64,000 nt of DNA. Source: Corynebacterium atypicum. Its GTDB lineage: Bacteria; Actinomycetota; Actinomycetes; Mycobacteriales; Mycobacteriaceae. The notes beneath the pieces were generated by a model that ran no database searches, was not told where the DNA came from, and saw only the letters and a list, made by a program, of their open reading frames with translations. Of the stretch, positions 48,282 to 57,532 are shown one piece after another (position 1 is the first letter of the stretch; the number at the start of each line of letters is the position of its first letter). The position numbers and the translations under genes are program-made. The stretch spans positions 900,553 to 964,552 of the forward strand of contig NZ_CP008944.1 in NCBI RefSeq assembly GCF_000732945.1. Direction: 5' to 3'.

Positions 48282-49398
48282 ATGACACAAGACACGATTA
48301 CAACTCCCGGCCAGCTGATTGCTAACGTCCCGGGACTTCTCGGCTTCTATCCCACAGACTCGCTGATCCTGATGGCCTTCGCCACCGGGCCGACAACCCT
48401 CACGCTCGGCCCCATGCTGCGCGCGGACCTCGAGGCCATGACCAGCGTTGCCGCCGCGCACTGCGCACTGGGCTCACTTGACGCAGACGGCCGCGTCATC
48501 ATCGGGGTCATCGTCCAGGACGGCCGCCCCGAGCTTGTCGACGCCGCCACAGACGCGCTCTTCGAAGCCACGCGCGCCTACCAGTACCCGGTGCTGGGGG
48601 TCTGGTGGGTGCCAGAAATCGCCGCGGGTGCCTAGCTACGAGCTCCAGTACTCCGGCGAGCACGCGACCACCACGGCGCAGTGGGTCGAAGGGTGCCTGC
48701 CCGAGGTAGTCAGCACAAGCGCGATGACTCCGCTGGTAGAAAGCGGTGAGTTGCCGGAGCTCAGCCGGGAAGAAGCGCTGGAGTTCTTCGCCGTCGACCC
48801 CGGCGCTGCTCCGCTGACACCGCAGCTCGAGGAGACGATCAACCTGCTGGACGCGGTGCTCGCCCCGGGGCAGGCGGGAAACGCGGCCCTGGACCGCCTG
48901 CTGGGGGCTACCCGGCGCGCGCTGAACGCCTTCGACGGCGAGGCCGGTGACATCGACGCCGCGGCGCTCGACAGCGCCCGGGTGGTCGCCGTAGCGCTGG
49001 GCGAGCCGGTCTTGCGGGACCTCATCACGTACGATCTGCTCAGTGCTCCGCAGCAGGCCACCAGGCTACTCAAGGCGCTCGCCGCGCGGCTGACCGGGGC
49101 CGCCCGGGCCAGCGCCCTGTGCCTCTACGCCCTGGTCGCGGGGCCGGCGGGCCTTCCACACCGCGTTGGCATGGCGCTGACCGCGGCTCGGGAGGCAGAT
49201 CCCACGCACCGCATGACGCGACTCGTCATCGCCGCCCAAGTGCAGTTTGATCCGGCCGAGGTGCGCCGCCGCGTGCTCGTTGCCTCCTTGCAGGCGTTGG
49301 ACGCGCACCGAGACGAGCGAAGCGCGCGGCAGCCTAGCGCTGAGCCCCCTGCTGCCGGGTGCCCTCGCGATAGGCCTGCTGGTCGAGCTGCCTCGTGA
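48282..49398 (+). pseudogene. DUF4192 domain protein gene, frameshifted
   Basis: DUF4192 is a conserved actinobacterial family of unknown role. From ATG 48282 the start is typical (PGQLIANVPGLLGFYPTDSL, then LMAF), up to VWWVPEIAAGA, where TAG 48633-48635 stops the frame. The rest (SYELQYSGEHATTTAQWVEG to the C-terminus) continues one base later to 49398. One extra base (or two missing) near 48630-48636 explains it. GTG 48629 could restart a shorter protein. The last 65 nt overlap galE on the other strand, suggesting that the true stop may also be altered. Confidence 0.7.
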
Positions 49399-50338
49399 AC
49401 TGCCAGGCGTCCGCCACGATCCGCTCCAGCTCCGGATACTGAGGCGCCCACCCGAGCTCGCGGTGGATGCGCTCCGAGGAGGCGACGAGTACCGCGGGAT
49501 CGCCGGCGCGCCGGGGCGCCACCTCGGCGGGGATGGGGTGTTCGGTGGTTTTCCGGCACGCGTCGATGACCTGGCTCACCGAATAGCCGGTACCGGAGCC
49601 GAGGTTGAACACCCGGTGCGTGCCCGGCTTGTTCGTGTTGAGCGCGAGCACGTGCGCGTCGGCCAGATCGCGGATGTGGATGTAATCGCGCACCGCGGTG
49701 CCGTCGGCGGTGGGGTAGTCGTCGCCGTAGATGAAGATCTTCTCGCGTTGCCCCAGAGCCACTTGCAGCACCAAGGGGATCAGATGGGTCTCGCGCTCGC
49801 GGGATTCGCCGATGCGCCCGTAGGCGCCCGCGACGTTGAAGTACCGCAGGCTTGTCGCGCCCAGCCCAAAGGCGCGAGCGTAGGAGGAAATGGCGTGGTC
49901 GATCGCGAGCTTGGTCGCCCCGTACGGGTTGGTGGGCTCGGTGGGGAAGTCTTCGGTGATGGGTACGTTCTCGGGCTCGCCGTAGGTGGCGGCGGTAGAG
50001 GAGAAGACCAGGTTTGAGACACCGTGCGCGCGCATCGAGTCGAGGAGCTTAAGGGTGCTGACGAAGTTATGCCACCAGTAGGTATCTGGGTGCTCGACGG
50101 ATTCGCCGACCAGCGAGCGGGCCGCGAAGTGCACGACGGCGTCGAAGCCGCCCGCGGCCAAGACCTCATCGGCTGCGGTTTCGATGCTGCCCTCTACCAG
50201 ATCGGCATCCGCTGGTACGGCCTGCCGGTTGCCGGTGGAAAAGTCGTCGAGAACGGTCACCTCGTGTCCGGCTTCGATAAGCACCTGAGCACACACGCTG
50301 CCCACATATCCGGCGCCGCCGGTTACTAAAAGACGCAT
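49334..50338 (-). CDS. galE: UDP-glucose 4-epimerase GalE
   Basis: GalE interconverts UDP-glucose and UDP-galactose, supplying galactose for arabinogalactan in mycolic-acid bacteria. The 334-aa short-chain dehydrogenase has the NAD motif GGAGYVG (7-13), the catalytic STAATYGEP and YGATKLAID (Tyr-x3-Lys), and the C-terminal GSGTGYSV segment. It lies downstream of dtxR in the conserved sigB-dtxR-galE order. CATACT ends 6 nt before the ATG, so it may have its own leaderless promoter. Confidence 0.94.
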   Translation of the reverse strand: MRLLVTGGAGYVGSVCAQVLIEAGHEVTVLDDFSTGNRQAVPADADLVEGSIETAADEVLAAGGFDAVVHFAARSLVGESVEHPDTYWWHNFVSTLKLLDSMRAHGVSNLVFSSTAATYGEPENVPITEDFPTEPTNPYGATKLAIDHAISSYARAFGLGATSLRYFNVAGAYGRIGESRERETHLIPLVLQVALGQREKIFIYGDDYPTADGTAVRDYIHIRDLADAHVLALNTNKPGTHRVFNLGSGTGYSVSQVIDACRKTTEHPIPAEVAPRRAGDPAVLVASSERIHRELGWAPQYPELERIVADAWQFTRQLDQQAYREGTRQQGAQR

Positions 50339-50406
50339 GAGGCCAGTATGCCCCGCCGACGGCGCGCGTTCCGTCGGCGGGGCAGGAGGTGAGGTAGAAA
50401 AGTGAG

Positions 50407-51093
50407 CTAATTGTCGATCGGCGCGATCCGTAGCGCGTGGCCAAGTTCCTCGGCGAGATCGACTGACTTGTCGCCGCGATAGATGGTCACGATGCCGTCA
50501 TGGTATTCCACCTCGACCTCGGCGCCGATGACGGCGCCAAGATCGGACAGCGCCTTAAACTGACGGCGATCCACCTGCAGGATCTCGTTGACCTGAAGAA
50601 TCGTGGCTCGCACCCGCTGGCCTTCGGGCAAGTCCACCGGCCGCAGCCCGCGGTCCGGGTCGGCCGGGCCCTGGGCGCCGAGCTCTTCTAGGCCCGGGAT
50701 CGGGTTGCCAAACGGCGAGTGTGTGGGGTTGTGGAGCACGTCGATCAGCCGGTGCTCGACGTCCTCGCTCATCACGTGCTCCCAGCGGCAGGCCTCCTCG
50801 TGGACCTGGTTGATGTCGAGCTGGATGATGTCGGTGAGCAGCTTTTCTGCCAACCGGTGTTTACGCATGACGGCGATGGCGCGTGCCCGACCCTCCGGGG
50901 TCATCTCTAAGCTACGGTCCGAACGCACATGCAGCAGCCCGTCACGTTCCATCCTCGCTACCGTCTGGCTGACGGTAGGCCCAGACTGTTCGAGCCGCTC
51001 GACGATGCGCGCGCGCAGCGGCCGGATGCCCTCTTCTTCCAGCTCATAAATTGTGCGGAGGTACATCTCCGTGGTGTCTACTAGATCTCTCAC
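50407..51093 (-). CDS. dtxR: Iron-dependent repressor DtxR
   Basis: DtxR is the master iron regulator (the diphtheria toxin repressor in C. diphtheriae). The 228-aa protein begins [20 protein letters not shown] and keeps the recognition helix [18 protein letters not shown]. The metal ligands are all present: Met10, His79, Glu83, His98, Cys102, Glu105 and His106 (in KHRLAE and ACRWEHVMS). An SH3-like domain follows from about residue 148. The start is GTG 51093 with the ribosome site GGAGAGG. It lies between sigB and galE. Confidence 0.96.
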   Translation of the reverse strand: MRDLVDTTEMYLRTIYELEEEGIRPLRARIVERLEQSGPTVSQTVARMERDGLLHVRSDRSLEMTPEGRARAIAVMRKHRLAEKLLTDIIQLDINQVHEEACRWEHVMSEDVEHRLIDVLHNPTHSPFGNPIPGLEELGAQGPADPDRGLRPVDLPEGQRVRATILQVNEILQVDRRQFKALSDLGAVIGAEVEVEYHDGIVTIYRGDKSVDLAEELGHALRIAPIDN

Positions 51094-51276
51094 TTTTTAG
51101 ACCTCTCCGTAAAAACTCTAAGCGGCCCTGGGCCAATGTCGCTCATGTGCCCCGAGGGGCTGCTATAAGAATAGCGCAGTCTATGACAATTACCTATAGA
51201 CACAGCTACGTGCCGATGAAGACGCACGCTTCTCCGGGGAGGTCGCGGGCCTTCTAGCGGCTCAGCCGCATGCGGG

Positions 51277-52272
51277 CTAGAGCGCGTAGTCGCGTAACCG
51301 GTCGGCACGCTCGCCGTCGCGAAGCTTGCACATAACCTCGCGCTCGATCTGACGGACCCGCTCCCGGGACAGCCCGAACTGCCGGCCGATCTGATCGAGG
51401 GTGCGCGGCACGCCGTCGTCAAGCCCGTAGCGCAGCCGGATCACGTCTTCCTCCCGGCCCTCCAGGGTGCCGAGTACCGAGCGGATGTCCGAGTGGCGCA
51501 GCGAGGCGACCACGGCGGTTTCTGCGTCGGCCGCCTCGGCGTCTTCGATGAAGTCGCCTAAGGGGGCCTCCTCGTCCGCGCCGACCGGCATGTCCAGGCT
51601 CACCGGGTCCCGCGACTGGCGCAACAACATCTCGATGCGGTGCTCGGGGATTCCCGATTCCTCGGCGAGCTCCTCGTTCGTGGCCTCGCGGCCCAAGTGC
51701 TGGTAGAGCTCGCGTTTGATGCGGGAGAGCTTGTTGACCTGCTCGACTAAGTGCACGGGCAGCCGGATCGTGCGGGACTGGTCTGCCATCCCGCGCGTGA
51801 TGGCCTGCCTGATCCACCAGGTGGCGTATGTGGAGAACTTAAAGCCCTTGGCGTAGTCGAACTTCTCCATGGCCCTGATCAGCCCCAAATTGCCCTCTTG
51901 GATGAGGTCCAAAAGCGGCATCCCGCGGCCGGTGTACCGCTTGGCTAGTGAGACCACGAGCCTCAAGTTGGCCTCAAGGAGGTGGCTGCGGGCTTTCTTC
52001 CCCTGGCGGATGAGCACCTTGAGATCGCGCTTTTTGGCCCGCGTCAGCCGCTCGTCGGAGTGGTTGAGCACCCGGTCGGCGTAGAGGCCGACCTCGATCT
52101 GCTGGGCGAGCTCGACTTCTTCCTCCGCGCTGAGCAGAGCGGTCTTGCCGATACCGTTCAGATAGACGCGGACCAGGTCCGCCGACGGGTTATCATTGGT
52201 CTGATTGCGGCGGCTCCCTTTATCCTGGGCAGCATCGTCCGAGTTGTGATCCGTGGCGGACGCAGATGTCAT
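51277..52272 (-). CDS. sigB: RNA polymerase sigma factor SigB
   Basis: SigB is the non-essential primary-like sigma factor active in stationary phase and stress. The 331-aa product has regions 1.2-4.2: [16 protein letters not shown], region 2 with [20 protein letters not shown] and [13 protein letters not shown], region 3, and region 4.2 with [19 protein letters not shown]. It lacks the long Lys/Ala-rich N-terminus of SigA (58926-60506), which distinguishes the two. AGGAGG precedes the ATG, and a SigH-type promoter lies at 52309-52334. Confidence 0.94.
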   Translation of the reverse strand: MTSASATDHNSDDAAQDKGSRRNQTNDNPSADLVRVYLNGIGKTALLSAEEEVELAQQIEVGLYADRVLNHSDERLTRAKKRDLKVLIRQGKKARSHLLEANLRLVVSLAKRYTGRGMPLLDLIQEGNLGLIRAMEKFDYAKGFKFSTYATWWIRQAITRGMADQSRTIRLPVHLVEQVNKLSRIKRELYQHLGREATNEELAEESGIPEHRIEMLLRQSRDPVSLDMPVGADEEAPLGDFIEDAEAADAETAVVASLRHSDIRSVLGTLEGREEDVIRLRYGLDDGVPRTLDQIGRQFGLSRERVRQIEREVMCKLRDGERADRLRDYAL

Positions 52273-52308
52273 GCAAGACCTCCTCTTGATTCCCGTCTCC
52301 TTGCATTC

Positions 52309-52335
52309 AACGCGGCGGCAAAAAGAAAAGTTCCC
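52309..52335 (-). promoter_or_regulatory. SigH-type promoter of sigB
   Basis: On the minus strand it reads GGAAC, 18 nt, GTT, the same as the clgR promoter. SigH control of sigB is established in C. glutamicum and fits heat and oxidative induction. Confidence 0.8.
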
Positions 52336-52351
52336 TTACCCTCAAGTGGGG

Positions 52352-52783
52352 CTAGTCGCGCGTATCCACGAGCACGGTAAAGGGGCCGTCATTGACCGAA
52401 GCGACCTGCATCGTCGCCCCGAACCGCCCCTCGGAGACCTCGAGACCGAAGCCGCGCAGGGCGCTGACCACCTCGGCGATCAGCCTTTCCGCCTCTGGCC
52501 CGGGCGCGGCGTCGGACCACGAGGGCCGCCGGCCCTTCTTGGTACGGCCCTGCAGGGTGAATTGGCTGACTACCAGCACGGGCGCGCCGACGTCAACCGC
52601 GGAGGTCTCCTCGTGGAGGATGCGCAGCTGGGCGATCTTGCGCGCCATCGTCTCCGCGTCTTTCTGTCCGTCTTCGCGGTGCACGCCGACCAGCGCGAGC
52701 ACCCCTGGGTGGGTGAGCTCGCCGACCACCTCGTCATCCACCGTGACGCGCGCTTGAGTAACCCTGGTCAGGACTGCTTTCAC
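52352..52783 (-). CDS. dtd: D-aminoacyl-tRNA deacylase
   Basis: Dtd removes D-amino acids (and Gly mischarged on tRNA-Ala) from tRNAs. The 143-aa protein has the DTD core: [15 protein letters not shown] at the N-terminus, the catalytic loop VSQFTLQG, and the cross-subunit motif [11 protein letters not shown] (family NxGPxT). The start is GTG 52783 with the ribosome site GGAAGGAAG. It lies immediately upstream of sigB, whose SigH promoter sits in the 79-nt gap. Confidence 0.93.
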   Translation of the reverse strand: MKAVLTRVTQARVTVDDEVVGELTHPGVLALVGVHREDGQKDAETMARKIAQLRILHEETSAVDVGAPVLVVSQFTLQGRTKKGRRPSWSDAAPGPEAERLIAEVVSALRGFGLEVSEGRFGATMQVASVNDGPFTVLVDTRD

Positions 52784-52829
52784 GGTCTACTTCCTTCCCG
52801 ATTGTCTGGCCTGGACGAGAACCTTGTCC

Positions 52830-54418
52830 CTATTGTGCCTCGGTATCTTGGGCAAGTTCCGCGGGCACCACCATCCCGTGGCGCACCAGGCCAGTAAGTA
52901 TCGCCGCCACCGGGCCTGCCAAGCGCGCGGCATCGAAGCCGCGGGCGGCGGCGAACAGCTCGACGACCTCGGCTGCAGTAAGCCCGTCGGGGCGCAGCCC
53001 CGCGAGTATCGTGGCCACGTCCTGGTCGATCTCGTGGCTAAACCGGGGCCCGTCGGTGCGGGTAACCCGCCGGACCGCGCAGGTGACCCCGACGCCGGCG
53101 GCGGTGTCCGGGACGCTGACTTCCTCAAAAGCCAGCTGGTCGCGCACGCCGAAGCGGCTGTCCAGCACCTCCTGCGGTGTCTTGGCGGCTAACCAGCGCT
53201 GGCGGGCAAAGAACTCGTCCACCTCAGGCCCGAGCGGATCAGTAAACGGCTGGGTGAGCTCCTCCGCTGTGATCTCGGCGGAGATCCCCGGTACGGCCTC
53301 GAGCGCCACGTACCCAAATCCGATGGCCTCGACCTCGTTCTCATCGAAGTAGTCCAGCCACCGCCGGGTGCGTTCGCGTCCTTCTCGACTGCGCGGATCG
53401 ACGTCTTCGTCGGCGAGCCACGTCGCGATGTAGGTGGCCGGGTCCACCGCGTCGCGTTCGAGCACCCAGGCGCGGACCCCCGTATCGGGCAGCCACGAGG
53501 CCACACGCGCCTGCCACGGCTCGCCGGCGCGGTGTACCCAGGCGGCCAGCAGGTACGCGCGCCCGCCCGGCAGCAGATAGTCAGGGCACCGCGAGACCAC
53601 AAGCTTGCTCGCCGCGTCGAGACCGAGGCCGGAGTCGCGGTAGACGTGACCCACCTCAGGCGGGCCCACCACGAACGGCGGGTTGGCCACGATCCGGTCG
53701 AAGCGCTCGCCGGCGACCGGCTCAAACCAGCTGCCCTGCCGCACCTGAACCCGGCTGTGGTCCGCGCCGGCCCCGGCTAGCGTCGCAGCAGTCAGCGCCA
53801 ACGCCCGGTCCAGCACGTCGGTAGCCACCACCTCGCCGACGTAGTCGAGTTGGGCGAGCGACTGCGCGCCGCAGCCGCAGCCGAGATCGAGCAGCCGGGC
53901 CGCAGGGGTGGGCGGGACGAAACGGGCCAGGCTCAGGCTGGCTTGCCCCAGGCCGGCGACGTGCTCGCGGTGGTGTTCGGCGGGCACCACCGAAGAGTCC
54001 GGGTCAGAGAACACGACGCGCTCGCGGCCGGCCAGCCGCACCGGGTGGATGTCGAGGAGCACCGTGGCAGTACCGTCCGCCGCGACGTCGATTGCACCTG
54101 CGGTACGCAACAGTTCCACCGGGTCCGGGCCCAGCGCGGCGCTTAACTCGTCGCGGGGACCGACTCGCGCAGCATAAAGGCCCGCGTCAACGTTGCAAGC
54201 GCGGCGTCGGGGGTTTTGCGGCGTACGGCGCGGGCCAGCGGCTCGGGCTCGCCGCGGTGGAGGGCGGCAAGGCTCTCCGCGCCGAACGCGGACACCAGCG
54301 AGCTGGTGGACAACCCAGCACGGGCAAAAGCCTCGGTTACCTGCGGCGCGGCCGCGGCCAGTTGCGCGGCGTGAAGCCGGGCGGTGGGGTAGTGCGATAC
54401 TGGTGCGGTTAAGGCCAC
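52830..54418 (-). pseudogene. DUF7059/class I SAM methyltransferase gene, frameshifted
   Basis: The product resembles actinobacterial HemK-like methyltransferases with an N-terminal helical DUF7059 domain. The N-terminus (GTG 54418: VSHYPTARLHAAQLA; GAESLAALHRGEPEPLA; RAFMLRESVP) stops at TAA 54143-54145. The rest (DELSAALGPDP, VELLRTAGAIDV, SAM motif LLDLGCGCGAQSL, catalytic-type motif IVANPPFV) lies in the next frame to 52830. Adding one base to the G4 run at 54155-54158 rejoins them as ESVPRDELSAAL. GTG 54119 could start a shortened 429-aa methyltransferase. The methylated substrate is unknown. Confidence 0.75.
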
Positions 54419-54439
54419 GGGGCTTGCGGTTCCCTTCGG

Positions 54440-54937
54440 TTAAGAATCGGCGTCGATAATATCCCCGCGCCCGTCGCGCGGGCCGGCGCCCAAAGCCCCG
54501 CGAGGTGAGCCCTCGGTGCCGCAGGCGTGCTGTTTAGAGGCGTTCAGCGCGGCGGCGCGCGCCTCGCGGGCGGCGGCGGGCTTGTACACGTTGCGCTGCC
54601 GTTTATCCGCCACCTCCCCGTGCTCGTTGGCAATCACCACCGCAACCCAGGGCAGCGGAACCGAAACCACGAACACGACCCCAGCCAGCCACCAGTTATT
54701 CCACACGAGGTAGGTGAGGATGGCGAGTCCGATGAGGGGGATGCGGGCCAGCTGCAGGATGAGGTAGATGGTCTTGCGCTTGCGCAGGTTCTGCCCGCGC
54801 GTGTGCTTCTGGCTGGTGATCAGCTCGGCCCGCCGCGGCAGCAGGTGGAAGTGCCGCGTCGGGCGCGCCGGGGCGTCGACGGAAAAGACGTCGCCTTCTT
54901 CCCGGTTGCCGCTAGGGCGCTCATTACCTGCTGTCAT
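54440..54937 (-). CDS. DUF3099 domain membrane protein
   Basis: The 165-aa protein has a hydrophilic N-terminus ending in LITSQKHTRGQNLRKRKTIY, two hydrophobic segments (about 58-76 and 81-103) and the DUF3099 pattern SVPLPWVAVVIANEHGE followed by a basic Ala/Arg tail. Function unknown. TACGCT (minus strand, 54946-54951) lies 8 nt before ATG 54937, consistent with a leaderless mRNA. It diverges from the DUF3039 gene. Confidence 0.85.
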   Translation of the reverse strand: MTAGNERPSGNREEGDVFSVDAPARPTRHFHLLPRRAELITSQKHTRGQNLRKRKTIYLILQLARIPLIGLAILTYLVWNNWWLAGVVFVVSVPLPWVAVVIANEHGEVADKRQRNVYKPAAAREARAAALNASKQHACGTEGSPRGALGAGPRDGRGDIIDADS

Positions 54938-54996
54938 GGCACCCAAGCGTAGCCCCTTTTGGCGTCGCGATTTCCGGTTGGGGCAAGATAGGCATC

Positions 54997-55236
54997 GTGA
55001 GAACCGGTACCAAGACTATTGAACGCCCAGACACCCGGGAGTCCACCGGCACTGGCGACGACACCCCGAAGTTTTTCCACTACGTCAAGAAGAATCAGAT
55101 CGTCGATTCTGCGATCAGCGGCAAAATGGTCGTCGCCCTGTGCGGTGAGACGTTTCCGGTAACCAAGCAGGCCAAGCCGGGATCTCCGGTGTGCCCGAAC
55201 TGCGAACGGATTTATAAGGGCCTGCGCAGGAAGTGA
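54997..55236 (+). CDS. DUF3039 domain protein
   Basis: This 79-aa protein is the full DUF3039 family: FFHYVKKNQIVDSAISGKMV, VALCGETFPVTKQAKPGSPV and CPNCERIYKGLR. The C-terminal CPNC with the earlier Cys suggests zinc binding. Start GTG 54997. Its last codons overlap the following helicase GTG in GTGA, so the two are translationally coupled; that pairing is widespread in actinobacteria and suggests a shared role, which is not known. Confidence 0.88.
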   Translation: MRTGTKTIERPDTRESTGTGDDTPKFFHYVKKNQIVDSAISGKMVVALCGETFPVTKQAKPGSPVCPNCERIYKGLRRK

Positions 55237-56960
55237 CGCAGCGAGTCAAAGCCCGGCTGCGCGATTGGCAGGCCCGGGCCCTCAAGAAGTACCTGACTGA
55301 CCGCCCACGTGACTTCCTGGCAGTGGCCACCCCGGGGGCAGGCAAGACGACGTTCGCTCTGCGGGTCGCCGTTGAGCTGCTTGACCTGCGCGCCGTCGAC
55401 CGCGTCTTTGTGGTGGTGCCCACCGAGCACCTGAAAAAGCAGTGGGCCGCAGCCGCGGCGCGGGTGGGCATAGCGCTCGATGCGGATTTTAAAAACTCCG
55501 ACGCGTTCAACCACGCTTTCGACGGCATTGCGGTGACCTACGCCCAGGTCGGCTTGCACCCCTTCAAACACGACGCGCTGGCCACGGCCAAACGCACGCT
55601 GGTGATCCTCGACGAGATCCACCACGGCGGGGACGCGAAGATGTGGGGCGACGGCATCCGGGAGGCCTACCGGGATGCCACCTACCGGCTGGCGCTGACC
55701 GGCACCCCGTTTCGCAGCGACGACGCCGCCATCCCCTTCGTGCGCTACGAAGAAGACGGCGAGGGACACCTGGTCAGCCGCGCGGACCACACGTACGGCT
55801 ACGCGGATGCGCTTGCCGACGGCGTGGTGCGCCCCGTCGTCTTTCTGGCTTACTCGGGCGAGGCGCGCTGGCGGGATTCAGCGGGCGAGGAGTACAGCGC
55901 GCGGCTGGGCGAGCCGCTCAACGCGGAGCAGACGGCCCGCGCCTGGAAGACCGCGCTGGACCCGCGCGGGGACTGGATACCCGCCGTCCTTTCCGCGGCG
56001 CAGACTCGGCTGGACCAGCTGTGCCGGAACATGCCGGATGCTGGCGGGCTGGTGATCGCCAGCGACTCGAAGTCGGCTCGCGCCTACGCGAAGATCCTGG
56101 AGAAGTTCTCCTCCACGCCGGTGACGGTGGTGCTCTCCGACGAGCCCGGAAGCTCCGAGCGCATCACCGAGTTTGCCCAGTCCACCGACGAGTGGATGGT
56201 CGCCGTGCGCATGGTCTCCGAGGGCGTAGACGTGCCCCGCCTCGCCGTGGGGGTGTACGCCACCGCGGCGTCGACGCCGTTGTTTTTCGCCCAGGCCATC
56301 GGCCGCTTTGTGCGTTCGCGGATGCCGGGGGAGACGGCCTCGGTGTTTCTGCCTTCAGTGCCCGTGCTACTCGACCTGGCCGCAAAGCTGGAGAAGTCTC
56401 GCGACCACGTGCTGGGCAAGCCGCATCGCGAGTCCGGGTGGGACGACGAGGCGCTCGCGCAGGCCAACCGCGAGCAGACCGAGCCGGACGAGAAGCTCGG
56501 ATACGAGTCGATCGGCGCAGACGCAGAGCTCGACTCGCTGATCTATGACGGTTCCACCTACGGCACAGGCGCCGGATCCGGGTCGGCCGAGGAGCGCGAG
56601 TACCTGGGCCTTCCGGGGCTTCTGGACGCCGACCAGGTCAAGGCGCTGTTGCGCCGCCGCGAGGAGGAGCAGCTCGACCGCCGCAGCGCGCAGGCGCAGG
56701 CGACCAAGGAAAACGAAGAGAAGACCCGGCAGGCCGCTCGGTCCCAGGGGGCGGGGCAGGCCCGCGAGCGGGTGGCCAGCGAAGAGCTGCCGAAGCTGCG
56801 CAAGGAGCTCAACGCCATCGTCTCGATCACGGCCGCGCGCACCGGCCGCCCGCACGGTTCCATCCACAACGAGGCGCGCCGGGCCTGCGGCGGGCCGCCC
56901 ACCGCCTTGTGCACGGCCGAACAGCTCCGGGATCGGATCGCCTACCTGCGGGCCTGGTAG
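55233..56960 (+). CDS. DEAD/DEAH-box superfamily 2 helicase
   Basis: The 575-aa protein has Walker A ATPGAGKTT (32-40), VVVPTEHLKKQW, a DEIH box LVILDEIHHGGD, motif III ALTGTPFRSD, and in the second RecA domain RMVSEGVDVPRLAVGVYAT and FFAQAIGRFVRSR. The compact layout (no long insertions) and the SGD-like RxxGR motif fit the DEAD-like helicases related to restriction/repair enzymes rather than RNA helicases. The C-terminal part is charged and helical. It is coupled to DUF3039 by a 4-nt overlap. Confidence 0.87.
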   Translation: MTQRVKARLRDWQARALKKYLTDRPRDFLAVATPGAGKTTFALRVAVELLDLRAVDRVFVVVPTEHLKKQWAAAAARVGIALDADFKNSDAFNHAFDGIAVTYAQVGLHPFKHDALATAKRTLVILDEIHHGGDAKMWGDGIREAYRDATYRLALTGTPFRSDDAAIPFVRYEEDGEGHLVSRADHTYGYADALADGVVRPVVFLAYSGEARWRDSAGEEYSARLGEPLNAEQTARAWKTALDPRGDWIPAVLSAAQTRLDQLCRNMPDAGGLVIASDSKSARAYAKILEKFSSTPVTVVLSDEPGSSERITEFAQSTDEWMVAVRMVSEGVDVPRLAVGVYATAASTPLFFAQAIGRFVRSRMPGETASVFLPSVPVLLDLAAKLEKSRDHVLGKPHRESGWDDEALAQANREQTEPDEKLGYESIGADAELDSLIYDGSTYGTGAGSGSAEEREYLGLPGLLDADQVKALLRRREEEQLDRRSAQAQATKENEEKTRQAARSQGAGQARERVASEELPKLRKELNAIVSITAARTGRPHGSIHNEARRACGGPPTALCTAEQLRDRIAYLRAW

Positions 56961-57002
56961 GGGTAGCGGTAGAGGCCGAACCCGGGTTCGCTGGTAGCCT
57001 CG

Positions 57003-57033
57003 CCTGAGACGTATGCGCACCGGCGCATCTCAG
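57003..57033. repeat. Imperfect palindrome upstream of the DUF4190 gene
   Basis: CCTGAGA, a 2-3-nt mismatch, ATGCGC, a short loop, GCGCAT and CTCAGG form a two-part inverted repeat of about 31 nt, 35 nt before the ATG. No T tract follows, so it may be an operator or a leader hairpin rather than a terminator. Confidence 0.5.
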
Positions 57034-57067
57034 GTAAGGCTGACCAACGGGAAGGATGTAGCCCTCC

Positions 57068-57526
57068 ATGGCCGAGGAGAACACCCAGAACACACAGGAT
57101 TCTTTCGATGAGTTTGTAGCGCGCCACCAGGCCGCCCAGCGCGACGAGGACGTCCGGCGTGACCAGGACGCCCAGTGGGCCAGCGCGGATAAGCGTCAAA
57201 ATGGCCTCGCCACCTGGGCGTTATCGCTCGGCATCGTCGCCGCGCTGATGGGGATGAGCCTTGTGCTCACCGCGTTTGCCTGGATCCCGGCGCTCATCGG
57301 GTTGGTGCTCGGCATTATGGCCGTGGTGAAGGCGCGCAAGATCACTGGCGACGGCCGCCGGATGGGCATGTCGGTAGCCGGGCTCACCCTCTCGGCCCTG
57401 GTGCTGGTGTTCATCGCTGTTCTCTTCGTGGTGGCCGGCACCGTCGTGTCGCAAAACCCGGAGCTTCTCGACTGCGCCCAGCTTCCCGCTGGCGCCGAGC
57501 GGGACGCCTGCCTGCGTAATCTCTAG
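57068..57526 (+). CDS. DUF4190 domain membrane protein
   Basis: The 152-aa protein has a polar N-terminus rich in Asp, Gln and Arg, then two membrane segments with the DUF4190 pattern GLATWALSLGIVAALMGM, IPALIGLVLGIMAVVKARKI and GMSVAGLTLSALVLVF, and a short tail with two Cys (LDCAQL; DACLRNL) that could form a disulfide outside the cell. Function unknown. The ribosome site GGGAAGG is about 15 nt upstream. It is followed after 6 nt by the DUF418 gene. Confidence 0.83.
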   Translation: MAEENTQNTQDSFDEFVARHQAAQRDEDVRRDQDAQWASADKRQNGLATWALSLGIVAALMGMSLVLTAFAWIPALIGLVLGIMAVVKARKITGDGRRMGMSVAGLTLSALVLVFIAVLFVVAGTVVSQNPELLDCAQLPAGAERDACLRNL

Positions 57527-57532
57527 TGCGTC

